Below, piece by piece: positions 24,115 to 36,000 of a stretch of 64,000 bases of DNA. Numbering within the stretch: the stretch's first letter is position 1; every line of letters starts with the position of its first letter. The notes below the pieces were generated by a model that saw nothing but the letters and a program-made list of their open reading frames with translations, searched no databases and was not told the origin of the DNA. The position numbers and the translations under genes were made by a program. This stretch comes from Hydractinia symbiolongicarpus (lineage: Eukaryota; Cnidaria; Hydrozoa; Anthoathecata; Hydractiniidae): the NCBI RefSeq assembly GCF_029227915.1, contig NC_079879.1, positions 34,104,501 to 34,168,500 on the forward strand, written 5' to 3'.

Positions 24115-25572
24115 CTATTCCATGTAAAACTTCAGGTAAAATCCTGTTTCGCTGATCAGGGAGTGGTCTGCAATTAGCGAAATCACACTCCAACAACTCA
24201 TCGCGTCGGAATCAACCACAAAAGTGCAGTGATTCCAAGGTGAGAATTCCTCACTTACTGACGGACTTGCAATCGAGTACAACATAGAAAAGACCAATCG
24301 CGAGTGTGGTATACGCGTCACGTTGTCAACGGCAACATTAATTCTCAATTCCCGTTTACCATTACTTATGAAGGTAGCAGCGGAAAAATTCAACTGATAG
24401 CCTTGCACAAACACAGCATTGTGTTGAAGTGTGAACATTTGCTGCAAGAGTTGATCCTTCTGATGTTCAGATTTTAGGTGGATCTCTCCTTTAGGATAAA
24501 AATACAACAGTACCTCGTGATCGAACGCAAAATGTCGATTTCGGTTATTTCTATCCGGAAAGTCTGAATAATACCGTGCCTTGTCTGCGCACAGGTGCCG
24601 CTCCAATGTCTTGATATAAAACTGGTTAACTTCCCGGTACGAGGACAGAACGTCCATAATGTAAAAAATGTTGACAAATTCAAATCTGCAACTAGACAGA
24701 AGTTCTATTGCCGAAACAAAACTCACATTCTTTGACATGTTATGCTCGATCCAGTAAAGGACCAAACCTACCACTGTATTTTCAGACACTGCCATTCCAC
24801 TGTCAATAACTTGCAGAAAAAATAACAAACACGGCTGACTCAGCGTTAGAAAGTCGTCCAATAGAGGGCCAAACACTTTCTCTAGGGGACAAAACGTTGT
24901 TTTTAAATATCCAACAAACGACCGCTTTAACTGGCGCAAAACATCTTCTAAATGCATATTGTCTCTGTGCAGTGAATCATAATACACGTCAATGGTTTGA
25001 TTGAGAAGAGAAGTAGAAGTAATCTTGCAGGATGAAATGTGTCTGAGCAACTTCTTCATTATGTTCACACATTTAAAGCGTTTAGCAAACTTCAAAATCT
25101 CTGAGGTCTCCAACAACGAAAGCTCAGAAACAAGACGATCATCGTAAAACAGTTTCATTAACCGGATGAAGTGCTCCGTTTCTCCGTGCTGCAACATAAC
25201 TTTTAAGTTTTGCTGACGCGAGCCGTTCATTAAAACCTTCTGAAAGTATTCGCTATTCGAACAGAACAACAAAGAATGAATAAACAAAATGGTCCTCGTC
25301 GTTTCGTTCTTTTTGCTCGCACCATCAGTGTTTCTCAAGACGGAACAATTCTCCAGTTTTCGTTTCCGACCGCTCAGCTGTTCATCCGATTTTATTCCTC
25401 GCTGCTGATAGGGGTCCTCTTGCTTAATTTCTGCTCTATCCAGTGGAGCATGCTGCTCATACGTGTCTCGATCAACCTCATTTATTTCCAGTGTACAATC
25501 ACTCAAATCGTAACTGTTAAAAAATCGAACCAACGAAATATTTTTTCCCTCCTCCTCCATCTTGTTTGTCAT
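24115..25572 (-). CDS. BTB/POZ-BACK domain protein, intronless
   Basis: A 485-residue single-exon protein. The N-terminal region begins a BTB fold with SDCTLEINEV (about 24-33). A polar, charged insert of about 60 residues follows (QHAPLDRAEI through RKRKLEN), then the BTB resumes with ILFIHSLLFCSNSEYFQKVL (about 95-114). Residues about 215-330 look like a BACK helical region (VLYWIEHNMS, AIELLSSCRFEFVNI). The C-terminal 150 residues suggest a beta-rich domain of unknown type. BTB-BACK proteins are often Cullin-3 substrate adaptors, but no Kelch repeats are present and the substrate cannot be guessed. A basic RKRKLEN stretch could be a nuclear signal. The upstream ATG at 25572 was chosen; the next (MEEEG, four codons later) is an alternative start. 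Confidence 0.8.
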   Translation of the reverse strand: MTNKMEEEGKNISLVRFFNSYDLSDCTLEINEVDRDTYEQHAPLDRAEIKQEDPYQQRGIKSDEQLSGRKRKLENCSVLRNTDGASKKNETTRTILFIHSLLFCSNSEYFQKVLMNGSRQQNLKVMLQHGETEHFIRLMKLFYDDRLVSELSLLETSEILKFAKRFKCVNIMKKLLRHISSCKITSTSLLNQTIDVYYDSLHRDNMHLEDVLRQLKRSFVGYLKTTFCPLEKVFGPLLDDFLTLSQPCLLFFLQVIDSGMAVSENTVVGLVLYWIEHNMSKNVSFVSAIELLSSCRFEFVNIFYIMDVLSSYREVNQFYIKTLERHLCADKARYYSDFPDRNNRNRHFAFDHEVLLYFYPKGEIHLKSEHQKDQLLQQMFTLQHNAVFVQGYQLNFSAATFISNGKRELRINVAVDNVTRIPHSRLVFSMLYSIASPSVSEEFSPWNHCTFVVDSDAMSCWSVISLIADHSLISETGFYLKFYME

Positions 25573-26058
25573 TTTTAAAACCGCATAAATTCCACCAAAA
25601 AGAAGCCTTTCAGCTGTTTTACAGTCTGTCTAACAGAATCTCAAAACAACTTGAAAGCTAAAGAATTCCCATTGAAACTCCCTAATACAATTACTGTTCA
25701 GAAGCTAATCAAAAAATCAAACAGCAATCTAATTAATTGAAAAACCGTCTATAAAAAGGCCTGTGCGTTCCTTTCAAAACCCATGTCCTGTCTTATAAGA
25801 CATTTAGCTGGCACAGGGCGACTTATGTTTCGTAAACCAATGTCGGTAAAGTTGGTTATTTCGAGAACAAAAATTGCGCCAAGCCACATTCCCCATACAC
25901 TTCAACGCTTATACTGTTTTATCTCGACATAAAATAGAAGAATTAATTCAATTTGAAATAATATATAACTTAATAAAAGACGTAAAATATAACCTTAAGA
26001 CTTAGGCTAATTTAATTAAAGAGAAAAACAGATATTTTATTCAATTCAACAAAATTAG

Positions 26059-26337
26059 ATGGATTACGTTAGTCAAGCTGGTGAAACAACTACGTGAGTA
26101 GGAATGTTTCTTTATTATATTATACTCCATAGTCAAAAGATTTCATCTAATATTCTAATTTTTGATTAAATTTTTTCCTGATCTAATTAAGCATTTGATT
26201 CTTATAATTTAGAACTCAGACTTCTTAAACAGAGGCTTTTGATGCAACAGCAAAACAACAACAAAAACAAAAATAATAAAAAAAATAGTAACCGCAAAGC
26301 ATCTAGTAAGCGCTTGGACTTCTACTCTAAATCCTGA
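26059..26337 (+). CDS. Possible small two-exon gene, 50 residues
   Basis: Exon 26059-26093 (MDYVSQAGETT...) ends at AC|GTGAGT. An AG at 26218-26219 opens exon 26220-26337, keeping frame and ending at TGA. The product would be 50 residues with a Leu-rich start to exon 2 (LLKQRLLMQQQ), an Asn/Lys-rich middle and the tail RLDFYSKS. The ATG directly follows an AG, as at genes with a 5' UTR intron or spliced leader. I recognise no family. The low-complexity composition means chance cannot be excluded. Confidence 0.35.
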
Positions 26338-26402
26338 AGTCTGTAAGAAAAACAAGTTAATTTGCTAAGAAGCGTGAAAAGATGATTAACAATTTGTTCG
26401 TT

Positions 26403-26585
26403 TTGAGGTCTTTTGACGTTTTACTGAGGTCTTTTGACTTTTTACTGAGGTCTTTTGACTTTTTTACTGCGGTCTTTTGACTTTTTACTGCGGTCTTCTG
26501 ACTTTTTACTGAGGTCTTTTGACTTTTTACTGAGGTCTTTTGACTTTTTACTGAGGTCTTTTGACTTTTTACTGAGGTCTTCAAG
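26403..26585. repeat. 21-bp minisatellite, about 9 units
   Basis: Tandem units containing TGAGGTCTTTTGACTTTTTA, with TGCGG and TTCTGA variants and one or two single-base length changes. The minus strand shows a KTSVKSQ heptad reading frame, which follows from the 21-bp period. No gene is claimed. Confidence 0.9.
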
Positions 26586-27035
26586 AAAAGAAAAATCAAC
26601 AAAGTTCTGAAGATTTTGAAGTGAGAAGTTTCACCAATTGTGCATAAGATCTTGAACTAACTAAAGCGAGTTGTTGTATTTAAAGTTTTAACAAGTAATA
26701 TGCGGTATACAGCATTAGAAACCTTTTTATAAACTTAGATGAATTTGAGTATTTAGTTTAGATAACAACAAATAAACATTTTAGAGGTACATATGACGCT
26801 ATTTAAGATTTTAAAATGTTTAAAAAATCACAAAAATAAGAGTGTTTTTAAGATCTAGTTAAACATGGATGCACTCATTCAAATTCTTTTATTCATACTG
26901 GACGCTTAATCAAGGGTAGGCGCTTTTTGAAGGATTTTGGAAGAGCGATTTGAGGAGGGCGGTATTATTCAAAGTTGAGAAGGGCGTATAGGTAATTAAC
27001 CGCATATAAAACAGAACACAAAGGTTTTTACACAC

Positions 27036-30000
27036 CTGAACATCATGCTCCATTATGAAAGGCGGTAGTTCCAGTTGATCAGGATTTATTGTGTCATATA
27101 AAAATTGGACGCCATTTACGAACTGTACTTTCTCTTTAATTGACGCAGCATTGATCATTAAGAAGAACCACGCTACTATACGTTGCCATATTGTTCCATG
27201 CACGATATACAGTGCATGCATGTTGCGTCGAAATCTAAAGACAAATACGCTGATTGTAAACTGATAGACTGTTGTTTATGGCCTTTTTGATAAATTAAAG
27301 TAGAATTGGTTATCCACTATGGGCGAATGTTCGACCAGCTAATCGTATATTTCAATTACAAGCTTTTTTGCATCTCATAATCAAGTTAAGACTCGAATTC
27401 TTCAAAAACAACAAAACAACTTGTACACAACAGTCAGCGTCAAGTGAGCAAAAACAAAACAAAAAAAAACAGCAGATATTACAAATGCAGCAAAAGTTTT
27501 TCTTATTGTAAAAATCAATAAGTTTTATACGATGAAAAATAAAATTTAAGCTGAAAGTAGACGTGAATTTTCTCTTCTCGAGAAAATAAGAAACAATCAG
27601 CAACAAGTCTATACAACATTGAAACATTGAGGCTCAGCCAAAATTTTATGTTACTTATCAAGAGTGTGTTGTGGGAAACAGTCTTAATATTCTACAACTA
27701 ATTTCTAAAAACAAACAAACAAACAATTTTTTCATACTTTGTGTCGAGTAATTCGTAGAAATCTTTAAGAAATCCTAAATCCAAATGGTGATCTTCTGTA
27801 GTGAGTGTGTGAAAGTATATAAAAACGTATTCCCTGCTAGCGATTGAGTCCATGAAGTGAATAAAGTATGAAACCGCCTATAAGAAAACAAAACAATGTT
27901 ACTACATCGCTCACTTGCACCCACCAAACCAACTTAACCTTTCAAGTAATCTTTCTTACTTAGCATTAAGCAAAAACGTTTTGAAAACGTTGCGGGTGTT
28001 CAGTACACCCGTTAACAAATCTTCTGTATGTTTTACTAATTCACAGTGGAGTAGATATGTTACAAATTGTGTCCATAAAATAATATAAAAAGCCTATTAA
28101 ATAAATACAACGGCGCTGATCTAATATTAATATTCAATACGGGATTACTACGTTAGATAAAGGGATTCTGTTTGTCTTCACGTGCAAAGCGGTTACTTAA
28201 TAATGGGTGTACTGAACACCTAAAACGTTGTCAAACGCAATCAATGTCCATCAAGTTTCGATGCTTTACGCAAAATTTAAGTACTTTTTAAACTGGAAAA
28301 TTAAAGCTTCGACAAATTTTTGTAATACTTTGGCTTGCCATTCAAATTATACTTTTTGAAAGCAAATGAAATGCATTGCGAAAAAAAATATGAAAATGAA
28401 AGAGATAGCAAAGCTGAGATGAAATTTGTACTTTTCTTTTTCAGATTGTCAGCAAAAAAAATATAAACACAACGACACGCATCTTATTTTCTTCCTTCTA
28501 AACATACATTTACGTAAGCAGTTGGTTAAACAAGGTGCATCGGAAATTACCGCGGTATCAATGTCAACTTTGTTCAAATTATGTCAATCAGTACTACAGT
28601 AAAACATCAAAACACACAAAGATATTACAACAACATAAACATGTTATTACTTTATTTAGATCGATAGCATGTGCTGGAAAATATCTTCCGATAAACACAA
28701 CAATCGGTCTGCCTTGCCGATCAACACCTGTAAAGAAAACAAAAATATATGAAGTAAACATGTTACATATTCATTCAAAATAACGAACAGTTCATCAAAC
28801 TAAACTAAAAATACATCTAACTTTTTTTCGAATTGTGTTAAGACCTCAGCAAATATAAGCTAGTGTGAACAGTGCCTTAAAGAGAAAATATTGTGAGCGT
28901 GACAAGAAAAAATTCATGCATCCAAAACACTGGTCATTTTCCATGAATGAGATTGCATGGTGTTCCTGGGGTTACTTCCCTGAAAAATCTTAGCCACCTC
29001 CCTTATTATAGCTTGCCTTACCTAGGTTAAACAATAAATATCACTCTTTCCACAATCAACTAATCTTAATTACTGCACCACCATCCAACAAACCCACTAT
29101 TCTGGACTTTAGAAATAAACAAACTCAACATTTCAGAACAAGAAGATTTAAAATTCTAACCATTCTACTTAACTCATTTATTCTCGTGATATCACATATT
29201 ACATTGTGAAAATAAACAGATATAAAAAAGGGAATAGACTACATACTGAAAAACAGAATGGTTGAAAACAACTCCCCTTTTGTGGTAACATAAGGAGTTG
29301 CCACTCTCCCGATAGGTCCTTGTCCCACTACATTTCCCCAAAAATTTCAACCACAACCCTTTCCCGTTTGACACATGACCCCTCCTCCCTTTTTTCTTCC
29401 TTTTTAGGAGGACTTCTCTAAGGAAGGGAGAGAGGAAACTATATGTAGTCTTATCGGTAGCGAATCAACAAATTGCATCATCACAACAGAACATTTGAAA
29501 TGTTTTTACCTCCCAACCTACCTGGATTATATAGAAAGCCCATTTTTGCGATATCAGTAAAATCTTCCGTACGTGACCTTTTAACCCATTGGGAATATCT
29601 AAAAAAATAAACAAGCAAAGAAGTAAATAAAAAGTGTGTAGTTTATGACAACCTACAAGAACGTATGAGGAGATATACAAAAGCTAAATTAAACAAACTT
29701 TCGTTGTTGTTCTAAAATATCCATCTCTTCCTGTGTCCTTCCCTCTAACCGTGCTCGCCTTCCTGTGTCATGGTCAGCCGCTACTGCAGAGAACGGATGT
29801 CGTCCAACAAACGAGTTTAATAAGTCGATACCATTATGAGCTAGAAACAAAACAGTAATCAAGGGACACGCTAACACTTACTAGTTTGTACTTACAAATT
29901 ATGCATTCTCAACTAGAAAATAGCATTATTATAATTTAAAACTAAAATATACAAGCTCACCTTTTAAGGGTTTATCCATAATTCGAATTTGTCTTTCTGG

Positions 30001-33000
30001 TAAAAAAGGTTCTCCTTCCTCGTTGCCTGTAAAAATAAGGAAATTTTTAAAGCACAGGGTTTTCTTTAATGATGAAAAGATGGAGCTTGGATTCTCCTAT
30101 TTTACTACTTTTTCTCTATCAAATTTACTACTTTTTCTCTATTAAAATTAAATTTAAACTAGTGAAGAATAAAACGAAAAGGGAAATTGACCTTTCTAAA
30201 CTATTGGTGAATGTATATAAGCATATCCGTACACTCATCTGGTTTACAGGTTCTGCAACCTAATAAGATAGTTTGCATGTTTTATAGATTTCTGTTGTAT
30301 TTTATATCAAGGTGATAGTTACCTATATCAGTAGGTAAATACTCTACAGCGTACTGTTCTTCTTTTTTATCTCGTGGAAAATACAGCGGCATCAGTCTTT
30401 TATACGTGCTCTATGTAAACAATGAATAATATGCACTCACTGAGTTAAAGTTCCATAATATGAAAAAGATAAATTTCTTCTTTCAACACTGACGTATGCT
30501 TGATGGATCGACGAATGTTTGATTATTTTGCTCTGTGCAAAATATTTCGCATCAGAAGTGCGAGCCTATACACTCACTGAAATCAAACAGTAAGAAACTC
30601 ACCTCGTCAATAGGTTCAACAACAAACACAACAATATCAAATGCATCGATATTTCTTTCCAGGTATCTTCGCACAGTTCCTAAAAGATTTAGATGTGGTC
30701 ACAAATTTTTTTTATTTTTTCGGGTCACATATGCACTTTAAAAGTCATGCTTGAAAGGTCACTTTAAAGTGACTTTTGTTACGTGAGTTTGATTGTCTTA
30801 TCAAAGTTGATAACAATATGTTGTATTTGTTATCTTTAGCTTAAGGTGGCAATAATCCTTTTTAAACAAAACAAAAAAAAATCACTTGATTAGTCACTAA
30901 ATGTTATTTTCAGACCATATATCCATATGTTTTCTTTTATAACATTCTGCCACGATTTTATAGCTATAATACTATTATCTTTTACCAAAAATATTCAGCT
31001 TCAACAATAGACCTATTTCCAAATCTATTTTTTTTCCGCAAAATATGTATACCAAAATACCGAATATCATGAAAACGAGATTAGTTATGAGCAAATTTTT
31101 AGTTTACAGCGAAGTAGTGCAGATATGGTTTGTTTATTTGCAATATTTGCAAAATTATTATGTCATACAGATTGTTATTAACATTCGGTGATAATATGGG
31201 ATAATAGCATGTATCATTGGACCGTTCTAATGCTTTTGTTAATTATTCTTGGTGTTAAATTAGCTAGGTATTAGCTAGCTTTGAATATAATATGACTAGC
31301 TAGTTGGCTGGCTGACTTGTTCCAAACAAACGTGAAATTTCAAGCTGTTTACCAAAGTTGGTGATGTTGCTGGTATATATGCTGTGTCTCCAATTATTGA
31401 GTGTATATACCTTATTTTTTTAAACAACATCTGTGAAAATAACATTAGCAAAGCTTACTGATGACGGTGTGGTTTTAAAATAGTAGTTGAGTTGACCTTA
31501 TGGGTGCCTTACCTTGCTTATTTTTTTTTCCAAGTGAGGGTAGTTAAAGTATTTATAACTCACATTTTACACATTTGTTATTTTAGAATTAGGATACTAA
31601 TTTGACTTGGTGAGGAAAGTTGGACTTAAAACTTTTCTTGGAATGTTCTTGCTTATTTGTGTGACATTTGATCGTATTTGGTAAACAAAAATATTTAAAA
31701 TTCCAAAAAATAAGGCTGACAAAAGGGATGATTCCTAATTTTGTATTCAGATTTACCATCTTGGAATTTTTTCAGGCAAATGAAATTGTCCAATTTTGCT
31801 TGGTCAAAAACAAATTATTCCTTGAGAGGATCACAAAACAATTGAAAAATTGTTGTTAAAAAAAAACACAAAATGGTTACTGACATGCTGCCTAGAAAAA
31901 AAGAAATTTCTGTAAAAATTTTTCCACAAAATGCTTGCTTTAATAACTGAAAACAATGTGAATTTTTTTTTGTGAGGACAAAGACAAAATTTTTGGTTTT
32001 ATATTTCACAAATCGACACTATGGAAGATAATTTTCTATTAATAAACAATTTGATGTAAGCAAAAAAACTAAATACCTAGTTTTTAAGAGCATTGAGACT
32101 AAGATTTTGCCAAAAATTTAGCACGTTTACAGCTGAAATCCAGACATTCTTATAAGAAAAAGTATATATATTATTTTATTTTATTTTTTTAGATAAAAAG
32201 CTCTATTTTAAAACAGAAAGACCTTTTCCTTTAGATGGAGATTTATGATTAGCTCTATACTCTATCTATTCATATTACTTACAAACTGAAAAAAATAGTT
32301 GTGAAAAAGATAAGAAAATCCAGATGTTTCACTTGAAACAGTAAAATAAAAATGTATTCACATCATTCTAAAAACGTGGCTAGGTTTTAGGTTTAGCTAC
32401 CTAACATATACAAAAATATATGCCCTTAAAATTTGCAACATTTTAATTTATTTTTGTCACACTACCACTACCAAAGCCCTCTTTATAACTGTGTTAACCA
32501 CAATTATGTAAAACTGCCAGTTAAATGCTGTAAAACTCAACATTTTGTTGATACATTCTTCAAACTTGCATGTAAACAACCAGCATCTCGAAATTTGCTC
32601 ATAACTAATTTCAGCATTGCAAATTCATAAAAAAGGACCCTGAACGAAAAGTGAATATAATATTTTAATCAATGAATTTAAAGAACAACACAAGCCTTAA
32701 AAAAGAGAAAATCATCCTTTTACACCAAGAAAAAAGTTATATCTCATAAAAAAAGAAGGAATACTTGTCAGATACAGGTAAGATATCTTATTATAACCAA
32801 AGCAGGTTAAGGATTATAATTATAAAAAAGGAGTTTTTTATTAATTGGTGTTGGACAGACAGAAGCATAGAAAGTATTTAGCCTAATGAATATATGCCCA
32901 CCATCAACAAATGAAAGCTGGCACAGACATACTTTGAAAAAAGTGAAAAAAGAAACAAACTATTGAAAAAAAAAATCTAAAACAAGAAGCTTTCTCAGTG

Positions 33001-36000
33001 AAGAAATACATCCAATATTCTGGTTAAATTGTTTTAATGTGATAGGTTTTGCTTGGAGTAAGTTCAGAGAGTTACTTCCTTTGTTTACCAGAAGAGTCTT
33101 GTCAATTATAGTAAGTAAAAGGTAGGTTATATGAGGCCTGTGTAAAAGTGATATGTTGTACGGTAGTGAGACAAGGCAGTGAAGTATCAAGATCTTGACC
33201 GTTTAGAAAGGAATGATATGAGAATGGTTAGGTGGATGTGTAACGTCTAAGAGACAGAAAGAGTTCAGATGAGCTAAGAAGCAGGCTATGTATTCATAGC
33301 ATTAAAAATGCAGATAAAATTATTAAGTTGGTTGGGACACTTGGAAAGAATGGAGAGGGTAGACTGAGAAAAACTTCGCAGGAGGTAATAAGGACAGACT
33401 TGATGCAGAGGAATTTAAATTTAGATCTGTCTAGATCAGATTGAAAAAGGGTCAATAATATACCCCGTTCAACTTATACTAGCACAGAGATTGGAGGTTA
33501 AGCTGAGAACGATGATGATGAAAATGATGATACGGAAGATAGTGAGTTGAAAACGCAACTATTGATGTCTGTCAGTGTAGATGGTCTTCCCAAGATGAAT
33601 ACAGATAAATAAATAATGCAGCTGTTTGTACGGCTAGAAAAGGGTTACTACCACCTTAAAGGTTTCGTGGATGGTTTAGTATAAGTCAGATTTAGCGAAA
33701 AAACAGACAAAATACTGCTATTATTATAAAGACAACATAAATCAAACAGCTTACTCAATGCTATATGAGCTCCTTCTTCAGGTGGATAACCTCTCCTTGT
33801 TGTATTTATAACACCCAAACCGATAGAACTTAAAGTACTTTGCAGAGGAATTTAAATTTAGATCTGTCTAGATCAGATTGAAAAAGGGTCAATAATATAC
33901 CCCGTTCAACTGATACTAGCACGGAGATTGGAGGTTAAGCTGAGAACGATGATGATGAAGATGATGATACGGAAGATAGTGAGTTGAAAACGCAACTATT
34001 GATGTCTGTCAGTGTAGATGGTCTTCCCAAGATGAATACAGATAAATAAATAATGCAGCTGTTTGTACGGCTAGAAAAGGGTTACTACCACCTTAAAGGT
34101 TTCGTGGATGGTTTAGTATAAGTCAGATTTAGCGAAAAAACAGACAAAATACTGCTATTATTATAAAGACAACATAAATCAAACAGCTTACTCAATGCTA
34201 TATGAGCTCCTTCTTCAGGTGGATAACCTCTCCTTGTTGTATTTATAACACCCAAACCGATAGAACTTAAAGTACTTTCCCTAAAATTAAATGGGTCATT
34301 CAAAATAAGTAGTTGGGGGAAGGATCACATCCTAATATAGACATTACTAGATTTTTCTTCTTTCTCTAAAGCTGTTTTGTAACATAAATGCAAAATAAAA
34401 ATTAACCGTGAAAGTTGCAAGACGTTTCTGTAACACATATATAGTGCACTTTCTGCAGCTGTTTTATACTTTGTGTTGTAGCGAGGGCCCACGGTATGAA
34501 CAACGTATCTAAATATAAAATATACAAAAACATTAAATTAAACAGATGGATGAAAAAAATATTACTCAATAAACTTCTGAAAGTTCTAGATAAATAACTT
34601 TGAAAAAGAAACAAAATTATAACAGCAAAAGATAAAATGTCGTAAAGAATGTACCACTTGTGGATAAATTAAATAATTGCAGAAACCTTTAAAATATATT
34701 TAATAAATTGCCGTTTTTCCTGCGTTGAAATTTAATATTTTAGACTTAATTTATTTGCGTATAACTTTATAGTTTTTATATAAATATAATCATTAAATAA
34801 ATAAAGACTTTTCTTCATTTTTTGTCTTTTGTTGAGTTTAAAAGTTACATCAGCTAAATTTTGTCAAGAAGTTTAAGAAACTGCTAGAGCAATCTAATAA
34901 GTGCAAAAATAGTGATGGTTATTATTTGTCGATGCTAAATTTGCTGAATTACGAGAGTTCTGTGCGACATTAATGTACCATGCATGCTTTGAAAGCTCTT
35001 ATCATGGAAGTGCAGAGCAGTTGAAAACCAAAAGGTCTGGGGAAAAGGTTAGCATACTCTAAATATGAAACAGTTACTCCACATTCTCGTATCTAAACAA
35101 TCTTAGTATGAATCATGCAGCGCTCATGTTTGCACTACATATTGCAAAAATATCATAAGAAACTATTAGACAGCAACTTCCGTCTCTTACTGTATCGTGA
35201 CATGGATTGATGCAGCCTTTTTTTTAATCTATTATCACCTACTGAGTAACTCGTCCCGTCTCATTTTTAGATTTTTTTTTTTATGTATATAACAGCGCCT
35301 GGGAACAAGGTTGGAAATACTCATTTGAGCATCATACCCTGCCCAGGTCAACATGTCATAGACATGTCTGTAAATTGTATAACCTGTTTGTTGCAATAAA
35401 TTCTTTTCCAATTTGAAATATATCATGCCGAATTATTTTTTCTTAAAAAAAAACAAAATTCATTTGTTGACTGATTTGGAAAATATGTTGCAATTTTTTA
35501 AATTTGTTACAAAGGCATATTAATGGTTTTTGGCTATAAAAGTCATTAATTATTTAAAACGGTATCTAAGGTTACATGAAATTTTAACAAAAAGTAAATA
35601 TGTCATTGGGAATTTCTCATGAAAATCTTTCAGATAAGTCCAACTTGTAAAAGTACCTTTGTAATCCCTTTAAAGAAATATTCTTATTCGTGATGTTACA
35701 AAAAATCACACAAAAACTAGTTTTCAACATATTCATACCTGGCAGGTAAGTTGTATCCCTTTGTCATTTTTGCTTCACCTGTTCGACAAGCTAAAAACAA
35801 AAAAAATATAAGACATTAGATAAAAATAATAAACAAAATAGAATGAATAATTGTTACACAAGAAAATATCACATAATAGTGGAACATATACATGGATTGT
35901 ATAAGTGGAGTGACCAGTGGTATTTAAATCAAAAATCATGGTAATTCCAAAATATCTTATTCAAACTCCTAAAATCAGGAATTTAATTTAACAGGTATCA

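Noticed and set aside
24474-24683. Alternative-frame ORF within the BTB gene
   Set aside because: Shadow of the 485-residue BTB-BACK frame.
26357-26602. Minus-strand KTSVKSQ-repeat protein
   Set aside because: Translation of the 21-bp minisatellite.
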